From Bacteroidales bacterium UBA2800 (GTDB taxonomy: Bacteria; Bacteroidota; Bacteroidia; Bacteroidales; Paludibacteraceae): 17,845 bases of DNA. Location: assembly GCA_002351925.1 (NCBI GenBank), contig DEHM01000007.1, positions 10,894 to 28,738 of the forward strand, read 5' to 3'. Under the pieces are notes generated by a model that saw only the letters and a list, made by a program, of their open reading frames with translations, had not been told where the DNA came from and searched no databases. Positions 1 through 7,743 of the stretch are shown here, one piece after another (position 1 is the stretch's first letter; each line of letters begins with the position of its first letter). Both the position numbers and the translations under genes were made by a program.

Positions 1-1845
1 GAAGACTGCGGTACGCTCCGTGGTCTGACGGCACGCGCCATCAAGGACGCTAACGGTCACACGATTGCTTCTCTCTCGCTCCGTATCCTCGGACGTGTCT
101 CTGTACACGATATCCATGACAACGAGGGTAAACTTATCGTAGCTGCCGGCGAGGAGATACGCGAGGCACAGTGCGAAGCTATTGAGGCTGCCGGTATCGA
201 GGAAGTGGAGATTCGTTCCGTCCTCACTTGCGAAAGCAAACACGGCGTCTGCGCGAAGTGCTACGGTCGTAACCTCGCATCGCGTAAGATGGTACAACGC
301 GGAGAGGCTGTCGGCGTCATCGCTGCACAGGCTATCGGTGAGCCGGGTACACAGCTGACCCTCCGTACCTTCCACTCCGGAGGTCTGGCAGGTGGTGCTG
401 CTACGCAGAACACCTACACCCTCACGCGTGAAGGTGTCATCGAGATAGAAGACCTGCGTACTATCACCACCGCTGCCGGTGACGTGATTGTCGTAAGTCG
501 TCTGAACGATATGTTGCTCCGCGATGAGAAGACGGGTGTCGTATTGAGTAACTTCAATATCCCCTACGCTTCTAAGTTGTTTATCCAACCCGGTGAGAAA
601 TATCCGAAGGGTACAGTGGTCTGCGAGTGGGATCCGTACAAGGCTTCCCTTATCATCGAGCAGGACGGTCGTATCCGCTACGAGGATGTTATCGAGGGTG
701 TTACCTGCAAGACCGAGATCGACGAACAGACCGGCAAGCGCGAGGTATCTATCACCGATACCAAGGACAAGACCAAGATGCCGCAGGCACATATCCTGGA
801 CAAAGACGGAAATGTGCTGCGTACCTACAACTTGCCTGTTAAGGCCAGCCTGATCCATGCTGACGGCGACGAAGTACATATCGGCGATATCCTCTTCTCG
901 ATGGCACGTGTCACCAGCGGTGGTGGTGATATCACCTCCGGTCTTCCGCGTATCACCGAGCTCTTCGAGGCTCGTAACCCGTCTAACCCGGCTGTGGTAG
1001 CCGAGATCGACGGTGAGATTTCGTTCGGTAAGATCAAACGTGGTAACCGTGAGCTCTTCATTACCAGCAAACTGGGCGAGCAGAAGGCTTACCTCATCCC
1101 GCTGACCAAGCAGATCCTCGTGCAAGAAGGCGACTACGTACGCGCCGGTGTGGCGCTCTCCGATGGTGCTATCACACCTGAGGATATCCTGGCTATCCAG
1201 GGTCCCACCGCCGTACAGGATTATATCGTCAACGAGGCACAGGCTGTCTATCGTATGCAAGGTGTGGAGATCAACGATAAGCACTTCGAGATCATCGTAC
1301 GCCAAATGATGCGTAAGGTAGAGATCATCGAGGCCGGCGACACACGCTTCCTCGAAGGTGATGTGGTCGACAAGATGGACTTCCTCGAGGAGAACGACCG
1401 TATCTACGGACGTAAGGTGGTTACCAATGCCGGTGACTCCGAGAACCTCCACGAGGGACAGATCATCACGGCCCGTCGTCTGCACGACGAGAATAGCTCG
1501 CTGCGCCGTCGTGATAAGAAACTCGTTCAGGCACGTGACGCGCAGAGTGCTACGGCTAAGCAGATACTCCAGGGTATCACCCGCGCCGCACTCGGCACCA
1601 AGTCCTTCATGTCCGCCGCTTCCTTCCAGGAGACGACCAAGGTGCTCAACGAAGCCGCTATCCGTGGTAAAGTGGACTACCTCGAGGGAATGAAGGAAAA
1701 CGTGATCTGCGGTAACCTTATCCCTGCCGGTACCGGTCTGCGTGACTTCACGAAGATCACGGTACACAACCAGGAGGAGTATGCGGCTATTCAGGCTGCT
1801 CGCGAGGCTGCCGAAGCTGCACTCAACGGTGAAGACTACGCATAA
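1..1845 (+). CDS. rpoC: RNA polymerase subunit beta' (3' part)
   Basis: This is the C-terminal 614 codons of the largest catalytic subunit of RNA polymerase; the frame is open from base 1, so the 5' part lies outside the window. An EDCGT stretch at codons 1-5 supplies the first cysteine of the second zinc site, and C77, C84 and C87 (CESKHGVCAKC) supply the other three. The trigger loop follows (RGEAVGVIAAQ...GEPGTQLTLRTFH), with the conserved histidine at codon 125. About 175 residues (codons 130-303) then interrupt the trigger loop before GGDITSGLPRITELFEAR, which matches the position of the SI3 insertion known from Proteobacteria and Bacteroidota. The conserved C-terminal region (EGDYVRAG, IVNEAQAVYRMQGV, MMRKVEI) follows, ending in a short acidic, alanine-rich tail. 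Identification is by recalled family motifs and is very secure. Normally rpoC is co-transcribed with rpoB, which would lie upstream. Confidence 0.98.
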   Translation, partial: EDCGTLRGLTARAIKDANGHTIASLSLRILGRVSVHDIHDNEGKLIVAAGEEIREAQCEAIEAAGIEEVEIRSVLTCESKHGVCAKCYGRNLASRKMVQRGEAVGVIAAQAIGEPGTQLTLRTFHSGGLAGGAATQNTYTLTREGVIEIEDLRTITTAAGDVIVVSRLNDMLLRDEKTGVVLSNFNIPYASKLFIQPGEKYPKGTVVCEWDPYKASLIIEQDGRIRYEDVIEGVTCKTEIDEQTGKREVSITDTKDKTKMPQAHILDKDGNVLRTYNLPVKASLIHADGDEVHIGDILFSMARVTSGGGDITSGLPRITELFEARNPSNPAVVAEIDGEISFGKIKRGNRELFITSKLGEQKAYLIPLTKQILVQEGDYVRAGVALSDGAITPEDILAIQGPTAVQDYIVNEAQAVYRMQGVEINDKHFEIIVRQMMRKVEIIEAGDTRFLEGDVVDKMDFLEENDRIYGRKVVTNAGDSENLHEGQIITARRLHDENSSLRRRDKKLVQARDAQSATAKQILQGITRAALGTKSFMSAASFQETTKVLNEAAIRGKVDYLEGMKENVICGNLIPAGTGLRDFTKITVHNQEEYAAIQAAREAAEAALNGEDYA

Positions 1846-1881
1846 GAGCTGAGAGGGACCGCTCATGGTTCCCCTTCGCTC
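1846..1881 (+). other. weak hairpin just after rpoC
   Basis: Immediately after the rpoC stop, GAGC (1846-1849) can pair with GCTC (1878-1881), and GGGACC with GGTTCCC around a six-base loop, leaving an internal loop and a bulge. No T-tract follows on the plus strand, so it does not look like a classical intrinsic terminator. It may act as an mRNA 3'-end structure or be chance. Confidence 0.25.
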
Positions 1882-1906
1882 AAAGCGCACAAAAGTAGAA
1901 AAAAGA

Positions 1907-1930
1907 ATGGCATATGCTTGCATATGTCAT
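1907..1930. promoter_or_regulatory. candidate operator dyad at efflux promoter
   Basis: Two 11-base arms, ATGGCATATGC and GCATATGTCAT, are inverted around a TT spacer with a single mismatch; the inner seven bases of each arm (CATATGC / GCATATG) match perfectly. The dyad covers the predicted -33 element of the efflux operon, where a bound dimeric repressor would block RNA polymerase. No regulator gene is present next to it, so a trans-encoded TetR- or MarR-type protein is only an inference. Confidence 0.45.
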
Positions 1931-1948
1931 TTTTTTGTTGTATCTTTG
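1918..1948 (+). promoter_or_regulatory. efflux operon promoter (Bacteroidota type)
   Basis: TTG at 1918-1920 and TATCTTTG at 1941-1948 are separated by 20 bp, fitting the Bacteroidota -33/-7 consensus. Transcription would begin near 1954, leaving a leader of roughly 35 nt before the ATG at 1989. It lies in the AT-rich gap after rpoC, in front of the adaptor gene. Confidence 0.7.
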
Positions 1949-1988
1949 CGCCGTTTTTCATGCATATACACAAACAAACAAATATCCA

Positions 1989-3068
1989 ATGAAAGCGAAA
2001 CATCTTACTCTTTTGGCTGTCGTAGCCTTGTTGACAGCCTGTGGTATGGACATTCCCCAAGCCGTCCAGACCTCGTATCAGACCATGACCATCAGCAAGA
2101 GTGACATCACGGTGCCCCTCAAGTACAGCGCGACGCTTAAGGGTACAGCCGATGTTACCATCACGCCGCAAGTGAGCGGACAGTTGATGGAGGTATGTAT
2201 CACCGAAGGTCAACAAGTGAAGAAAGGCGACGTGCTCTTCCGTATCGACAGCCGTAACGCCCAGCTCGAACTCGAATCGGCTGAGGCTAACCTCTTGGCT
2301 GCCCTGGCGCAAGAGAGCAGCGCTAAACTCGAGTACGAGAGTAACAAGAATCTGTTTGCCAAAGGTATTGTCAGCCAGTATATGTTGGACAACGCCGAGA
2401 ACCAGTACAAGCAGGCGCAGGCTTCTGTTGCCCAGTACCAGGCTACGGCCAACCGTGCGCGTGTCAACCTCGGCTATTGTACCATCACTGCTCCCGTCTC
2501 CGGCGTTATCGGTTCTATTCCGGTCTATGCGGGTGACCAGGTGTCGCCGTCGACCTATCTGACCCTGCTTAGTGGTAACTCGAAGATGTACGCCGAGTTC
2601 TCCGTCAGCGAGTCTGTACTGGAGGAGCGTGCCAATGGTGATGCTGAGGGGGCGTTGGACAAATTTCCGGATGTAACTTTCCTCTTCAAGAGCGGCACCG
2701 AGTATAACCAAAAGGGCCGTATCACCAGTATCACCGGTACGGTGGACCGTACGACGGGTGCGCTGACTTGCAAGGCTACGTTCCCGAATCCCAAGGGTGT
2801 GTTGTACTCCGGTATTCAAGGTACGGTCGTTATTCCGTACGATGTGAAAGATGTGATGGTTGTGCCCCAAAATGCCGTTGTACGTCTGCAGAGCAAGTCG
2901 CTTGTGTATAAAGTGGGTGCGGACAGTTGTGCGTACAGTACGATTGTGGAGACCGTAGGTATCGGTTCCGACCGCGACCTCATCATCACTGCCGGTGTGC
3001 AGGCGGGCGATGTCATCGTTACAGAAGGTGCCAACAACCTGGTGGAAGGGCAGAAAGTTCTTTTTTAA
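1989..3068 (+). CDS. RND efflux periplasmic adaptor lipoprotein
   Basis: This 359-residue membrane-fusion protein (AcrA/MexA family) links an RND permease to its outer membrane channel in the periplasm. The start at 1989 gives a clean lipoprotein signal, MKAKHLTLLAVVALLTAC, with the lipobox cysteine at residue 18; the longer reading from 1914 begins upstream of the predicted transcription start and would bury the signal. A biotinyl-lipoyl-like half-motif lies at about 58-88 (PQVSGQLMEV...EGQQVKKGDVLFRID). An alpha-helical hairpin rich in A, E and Q follows at about 90-160. The second lipoyl half is at about 162-187 (GYCTITAPVSGVIG), then beta-barrel and membrane-proximal domains to the end (DVMVVPQNAVV). 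It heads an operon with the permease and channel genes. The exported substrate cannot be read from the sequence. The family assignment is secure. Confidence 0.95.
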   Translation: MKAKHLTLLAVVALLTACGMDIPQAVQTSYQTMTISKSDITVPLKYSATLKGTADVTITPQVSGQLMEVCITEGQQVKKGDVLFRIDSRNAQLELESAEANLLAALAQESSAKLEYESNKNLFAKGIVSQYMLDNAENQYKQAQASVAQYQATANRARVNLGYCTITAPVSGVIGSIPVYAGDQVSPSTYLTLLSGNSKMYAEFSVSESVLEERANGDAEGALDKFPDVTFLFKSGTEYNQKGRITSITGTVDRTTGALTCKATFPNPKGVLYSGIQGTVVIPYDVKDVMVVPQNAVVRLQSKSLVYKVGADSCAYSTIVETVGIGSDRDLIITAGVQAGDVIVTEGANNLVEGQKVLF

Positions 3069-3073
3069 TCGAT

Positions 3074-3105
3074 ATCTCGACATCTCGAGGTCTCGAGGTC
3101 TCGAA
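3074..3105 (+). repeat. four tandem 8-bp units between adaptor and permease
   Basis: Four consecutive 8-base units read ATCTCGAC, ATCTCGAG, GTCTCGAG and GTCTCGAA. The CTCGAG cores are self-complementary, so the RNA could fold (for example CTCGA at 3076-3080 with TCGAG at 3093-3097). They fill most of the 53-nt gap between two co-transcribed genes. The function is unknown. Confidence 0.8.
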
Positions 3106-3121
3106 TTAAAAAACTATTTTT

Positions 3122-6100
3122 ATGAAGGGTAATATTTTCATTCAAAGAACCGTGATGGCGATCTCTATTGCAGTCGTCATTGCGCTCGTCGGATATATCA
3201 GCCTCAACACCTTACCCGTTGAGCAGTATCCGAATATAGCACCTCCTACGGTGGATGTGTCGACTTCCTATTCGGGTGCGGATGCGAACACCTGTATGAA
3301 GTCCGTCATCCAGCCCCTCGAGGAGCAGATTAACGGTGTACAAGATATGACCTACATGACGGCCACCGCCTCTTCGACGGGCGATGTGTCCATCGTCGTC
3401 TATTTCAAGCAGGGCGCTGACCCCGACATGGCGACGGTGAACGTGCAGAACCGTGTCTCGCAGGCGGAAGCCTTGCTGCCGAGCGATGTGATCCAAACGG
3501 GTATCACGGTTTCCAAGCGTCAGAACAGTATCTTGCAGATTGCCGGACTGAAGTCCACCGACGGAAAGTACGATGCGGACTTCATCTCCAACTATATCGA
3601 TATCAACGTCAAGCCGCGTCTGCTGCGTATCACGGGTGTGGGTAACGTCAGCAACCTCGGTAATACCTACGCCCTGCGTGTGTGGCTTAAGCCGGACCAG
3701 ATGGCACAATACGGTCTTGAACCGAGCGATGTGTCGTCGGCTATCCAGGCGCAGAGTTTCGTGACATCGACCGGTACGCTCGGCCAGCAGTCGGAGAACG
3801 CCTACCAATATCCGATGGAGTACAAAGGTACGCTCAAGTCGATCGAGGAATTTGAGAACATCGTGTTGCGTACGACCGAAGGCGGCAACGTGCTGTATCT
3901 AAAGGATGTGGCCACTGTCGAGATCGGCGCCAAGAGCTACACGATGACCTCCAATATGGACGGCAAGCCGGGTGTGTTCTACTTGGTCAACCAGTCTCCT
4001 GGTGCGAACGCTACCCTGGTCAACCAGCAGATCGACGAGCTGTATAAGCAGCTCAAACCGTCGCTGCCGGCAGGCTTGGAGTTCGTGACGCTGGAGACGA
4101 GCAACGACTTCCTCTTTGCGGCCATCCACAACGTGGTGGAGACGCTTATCATAGCCATCCTCCTCGTGATCCTCGTGGTGTATTTCTTCCTGCAGAACTG
4201 GAAGGCGACGCTTATCCCGTCTATCTCGATCATCGTTTCGTTGCTCGGTACGTTTGCTATCGTGCAGTTAGCCGGGTTCTCGCTCAATATCTTAACGCTC
4301 TTCGCCTTAGTGCTCGCCATCGGTACCGTCGTCGATGATGCCATCGTCGTTGTTGAGGCCGTGATGGCCAAACTGGAGACAGGAAAGATTCCGGGCAACA
4401 CGCCGAAAGACAAAGCTGTCGAGGCCACCCGTCGGGCCATGAGCGAAGTGTCGGTAGCCGTTATCTCGTGTACGCTCGTCTTCATGGCGGTGTTTATCCC
4501 TGTGACCTTCATGAGCGGTACGTCCGGTACGTTCTTCACCCAATTCGGTATCACGATTGCGGGCTCTGTCGGACTCTCTTGTGTCTGCGCCCTCGTGCTC
4601 TGTCCCGCCCTCTGCGCACTCCTGATGCGCCCCAACGATGAGACGGCGCTCAAGGGTAAGAAGTGGAAAGGTATCGACTACTATACCAAGGTTGCCTACG
4701 AAGCCAGCTACAATGCCATCCTCGGCAAGTACCAGGGGGCGGTGCAGCGTTATCTGAAGCGCCCGTGGTTGTCGTTTGCGCTCTTGGCGTGCGCAACCGT
4801 GTTGTTCGTGCTCTTCATGAAGATTATGCCGTCCGGCCTGGTGCCGCAAGAAGACCAGGGTGTGATCATGTGCGAAGTGCGTATGCCGGAAGGAGCTACC
4901 TTGCATGAGAATACCGAGATCATGAAGCAGGTCGAGGAGAAAGTGAAAGCTATTCCCGAAATGGAGAGCTACGGTCTCTGTAGCGGATACGGACTTATCT
5001 CGTCCAACGGTTCGAGTTACGCTTCGCTCATTATTCGTCTCAAGAACTGGGATGACCGTCCGGGCTTCAAGCACTATATCGACCTCGTCATCTATCGTTT
5101 CTACCTGGACTGCAAGAGTATCAAGAACGCGCAGGTACTACCGTTCCAGATGCCGCAGATACCTGGTTACGGTACGTCGAACAGTATCGACCTGCAGGTG
5201 CAGGATAAGAGCGACGGCGACATGAGCGATTTCGGCGAGAAGACCAATGTCTTCTTGGCTAAACTGCAAGAGCGGCCGGAGATCAACAGTGCGATGTCTA
5301 CGTTCTCGGAACGCTTCCCGAAATTCAAGGTGCACGTCGATCCTATCCAGTGCGAGCGTGCCGGTACGTCTGCCCGGGCGGTGCTCAACACCTTGGGCTC
5401 GTACTGCGGTGGTTCGTACGTAGGTAACTTCAACCAGTTCAGCAAGGTCTATCAGATCCTGGTGGGTGCGGCGCCTGAGTATCGCCTCGACCCCTCGTCG
5501 CTGAACAATATGTATATCAAGGTGAACAACAACAAGATGGCACCGCTCTCGCAGTTTGTGACGCTCGAGGAGATTGTCGGTTCGTCGTCGCACAAGCACT
5601 TCAACCTCTTCCAGTCTATCTCGTGCTCCGTCACGCCGGGCAACGGCTATTCGGAGGCACAGGCCCACCAGGCGATAGCGGAAGTGTTCAAGGAGACCAT
5701 GCCTACCTACTGCACCTACGAGTACGGCTCTATGTCGCGTGAGGTGGAGGAGAGTTCGAAAAGCAACACGACGCTTATCATCTATCTCATCTGCGTCATC
5801 CTGATCTACCTCATCCTGGGTTCGCTCTACAACAGCTGGATCACACCGTTTGCTGTCCTGCTGTCGGTGCCGTTCGGTTTGATGGGCTCGTTCCTCTTCT
5901 CGTGGGTGGGCAACAAGATGGGCCTGCCGGGTATGGAGAACAATATCTACCTGCAGACCGGTGTCATCATGCTGATAGGTCTGCTCGCTAAGACCGCCAT
6001 CCTTATTACCGAGTTCGCCAGCGAGCGTCGCAAGCAGGGTCTTTCTATTCCGGATGCGGCCTTCGAGGCTTGTAAGGAACGTCTGCGTCCTATCCTGATG

Positions 6101-6328
6101 ACCGTTATCACGATGATCGTCGGCATGATTCCGCTCGTCATCTCCGGTGGTGCAGGTGCCAACGGTAACCGCGCCCTCGCGCTCGGTGTCGTAGGCGGTA
6201 TGTCTATAGGTACACTCGCACTCGTGTTTGTCGTGCCCGCGTTCTTCATTGTCTTCCAGACACTCGAAGAGAAAATCAGCGGTAAACCCGTCCAACAAGA
6301 AGAAACAAAAGAGGAGGAAGAGAAATGA
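3122..6328 (+). CDS. RND multidrug efflux permease (AcrB/HAE1 type)
   Basis: This 1068-residue inner membrane proton antiporter powers the tripartite pump and is of full family length. The first transmembrane helix is at about 10-30, a large periplasmic loop runs to about 333, a cluster of helices spans about 335-500, a further helix is at about 550-568, a second periplasmic loop runs to about 880, and the last helices lie at about 883-1047. The proton-relay residues are present: D405 and D406 in GTVVDDAIVVVEAV, K957 in GLLAKTAIL, R987 (in ERLRP) and T994, corresponding to AcrB D407/D408, K940, R971 and T978. The C-terminus is a charged, glutamate-rich tail, and its last codons carry a strong purine-rich ribosome-binding sequence for the next gene. 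Start at 3122, 53 nt after the adaptor stop. A trimeric pump for hydrophobic or amphipathic compounds is the family expectation; the actual substrates are unknown. Confidence 0.97.
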   Translation: MKGNIFIQRTVMAISIAVVIALVGYISLNTLPVEQYPNIAPPTVDVSTSYSGADANTCMKSVIQPLEEQINGVQDMTYMTATASSTGDVSIVVYFKQGADPDMATVNVQNRVSQAEALLPSDVIQTGITVSKRQNSILQIAGLKSTDGKYDADFISNYIDINVKPRLLRITGVGNVSNLGNTYALRVWLKPDQMAQYGLEPSDVSSAIQAQSFVTSTGTLGQQSENAYQYPMEYKGTLKSIEEFENIVLRTTEGGNVLYLKDVATVEIGAKSYTMTSNMDGKPGVFYLVNQSPGANATLVNQQIDELYKQLKPSLPAGLEFVTLETSNDFLFAAIHNVVETLIIAILLVILVVYFFLQNWKATLIPSISIIVSLLGTFAIVQLAGFSLNILTLFALVLAIGTVVDDAIVVVEAVMAKLETGKIPGNTPKDKAVEATRRAMSEVSVAVISCTLVFMAVFIPVTFMSGTSGTFFTQFGITIAGSVGLSCVCALVLCPALCALLMRPNDETALKGKKWKGIDYYTKVAYEASYNAILGKYQGAVQRYLKRPWLSFALLACATVLFVLFMKIMPSGLVPQEDQGVIMCEVRMPEGATLHENTEIMKQVEEKVKAIPEMESYGLCSGYGLISSNGSSYASLIIRLKNWDDRPGFKHYIDLVIYRFYLDCKSIKNAQVLPFQMPQIPGYGTSNSIDLQVQDKSDGDMSDFGEKTNVFLAKLQERPEINSAMSTFSERFPKFKVHVDPIQCERAGTSARAVLNTLGSYCGGSYVGNFNQFSKVYQILVGAAPEYRLDPSSLNNMYIKVNNNKMAPLSQFVTLEEIVGSSSHKHFNLFQSISCSVTPGNGYSEAQAHQAIAEVFKETMPTYCTYEYGSMSREVEESSKSNTTLIIYLICVILIYLILGSLYNSWITPFAVLLSVPFGLMGSFLFSWVGNKMGLPGMENNIYLQTGVIMLIGLLAKTAILITEFASERRKQGLSIPDAAFEACKERLRPILMTVITMIVGMIPLVISGGAGANGNRALALGVVGGMSIGTLALVFVVPAFFIVFQTLEEKISGKPVQQEETKEEEEK

Positions 6329-7710
6329 AAAAGTATATCTGTATCCTGCTGGCAGGACTGTGTCTGACGTCCTGTGGCGTGTATAAGAAATATCAGTCTC
6401 AGAGCGAGGCGCCTGCCGACTTGTTCGGTAGCGGTGACTCTATCGCCCAAGTGGCGCTCCAAGAGGCGTCTATCGCCCGCTTGTCGTGGCGCGAGTTCTT
6501 CACCGACCCGCTGCTGCAGCAACTCATCGACTCCGCACTGGCTAACAACACCGATATGCAATCGGCCCGCATAGTAGTGGAGCAGGCCCAGGCGTCCCTC
6601 AAGGCCGCCAAGCTGGCGTACCTGCCTTCGCTTTCCCTCAATCCCAATGCGAGCGTCTACAGTACCATGGGTACCAACGGCTCTTTCAGCAGCGCGGCCT
6701 ATTCCTATAGTATACCTCTCCAGCTCGACTGGAACATAGGTATATCCGGTTCGGTGACGGTCAACAAGCGCAAGACAAAAGCGCTGCTCGAGCAGGCAAA
6801 GGCGGCACGTGACGCTACTCAGGCCAACCTTATCTCCACCGTGGCGCAGTACTATTTCCAGTTGCTGCTGCTCGACAAGGAGATGAAGATCCTCATCGAG
6901 ACCGACAGCCTCTGGGATGTGTCGCTCGAGACGGAGCGTGCCCTCTGGGAGAACGGACAGGCCTATTCGACGGCGGTCAACCAGATGGAGAGCTCCTGCA
7001 TGAATGTCAAGACGCAGATCGTCGATACCAAACGCGCTATCCTCGCTACCGAGAACGCCCTCTGTAAGGTCCTGCGTGTCACGCCTCGTCATATCGACCG
7101 GGCAGAGTGGGGCGCTTACAGTCTGCCGGAGCGCTTCGGCACCGGTGTGCCCGCTGCGTTGCTGGAGAATCGTGCGGACATCAAGGCGGCCGACCAGGCG
7201 CTGGCTGAGGCTTTCTACAACACCGCTGCAGCACGTGCGCAGTTCTACCCCTCGTTCTCGCTGCAGGGCTTGCTGGGCTGGACCAACAACGGCGGTGTCA
7301 TCGCCGACCCGGGCGCACTGCTGCTCAAGGCGGCTGCCTCTGTCATGCAACCCGTCTTCGCCCAAGGCAAACTGGTGGCTAACCTCAAGATAGCCAAACT
7401 CAACCAACAGGATAAACTCAACCAGTATGTCCAGACCGTTATCGAGGCCGGCAACCAGGTCAACGAGGCACTGGCCGACTGCCAGGTGGCTAAGGACAAG
7501 GACGAGTACTATAAGCGTCAGGTGGCGGTGCTCCACGAGGCCTACAACGGTACGCACGAACTCATGGGTGCCGGCAAGGCCAGCTATCTGGAGGTGCTGA
7601 CCGCACAGGAGTCGCTCCTCTCCGCACAGCTCAACGAGGCAGAGAACCTCTACGACGGCGCTACCGCCCTCATCGGTCTCTATATTGCCCTTGGCGGTGC
7701 TGTCAAATAA
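6325..7710 (+). CDS. TolC/NodT-type outer membrane efflux lipoprotein
   Basis: This 461-residue outer membrane factor is the exit duct of the RND system. Its start overlaps the permease stop by four bases (ATGA), and GAGGAGGAAG just upstream is an unusually good Shine-Dalgarno for this group, suggesting translational coupling. MKKYICILLAGLCLTSC is a lipoprotein signal with cysteine 17. The mature part shows two internal halves (about 45-255 and 260-455), each with alanine- and glutamine-rich helices, as expected of trimeric TolC barrels. Typical phrases are WREFFTDPLLQQLIDSAL near the N-terminus, ENRADIKAADQALAEAFYNTAAARAQFYPSFSLQG in the middle and a glutamate/leucine-rich C-terminal helix (LTAQESLLSAQLNEAENLYDGATALIGLY...). 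Family membership is secure; the partner is inferred from the operon. Confidence 0.95.
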   Translation: MKKYICILLAGLCLTSCGVYKKYQSQSEAPADLFGSGDSIAQVALQEASIARLSWREFFTDPLLQQLIDSALANNTDMQSARIVVEQAQASLKAAKLAYLPSLSLNPNASVYSTMGTNGSFSSAAYSYSIPLQLDWNIGISGSVTVNKRKTKALLEQAKAARDATQANLISTVAQYYFQLLLLDKEMKILIETDSLWDVSLETERALWENGQAYSTAVNQMESSCMNVKTQIVDTKRAILATENALCKVLRVTPRHIDRAEWGAYSLPERFGTGVPAALLENRADIKAADQALAEAFYNTAAARAQFYPSFSLQGLLGWTNNGGVIADPGALLLKAAASVMQPVFAQGKLVANLKIAKLNQQDKLNQYVQTVIEAGNQVNEALADCQVAKDKDEYYKRQVAVLHEAYNGTHELMGAGKASYLEVLTAQESLLSAQLNEAENLYDGATALIGLYIALGGAVK

Positions 7711-7743
7711 GCAATCCTATAAGAAACAAAAACGTTTACCGAT

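Noticed and set aside
220..910. Insertion within RpoC taken as a possible foreign insert
   Set aside because: A large trigger-loop insertion (SI3-like) at this place is normal for RpoC of Proteobacteria and Bacteroidota.
1914..1988. Longer N-terminus for the adaptor from the ATG at 1914
   Set aside because: It begins inside the dyad and upstream of the predicted transcription start, and would hide the lipoprotein signal that begins at 1989.
3074..3105. CRISPR-like repeats
   Set aside because: The units are contiguous 8-mers with no spacers, and no cas gene is present.
1863..6298. Long minus-strand frames opposite the adaptor and permease genes (386-406 codons)
   Set aside because: Arg/His-rich shadow translations; the plus-strand frames have full-length family matches.
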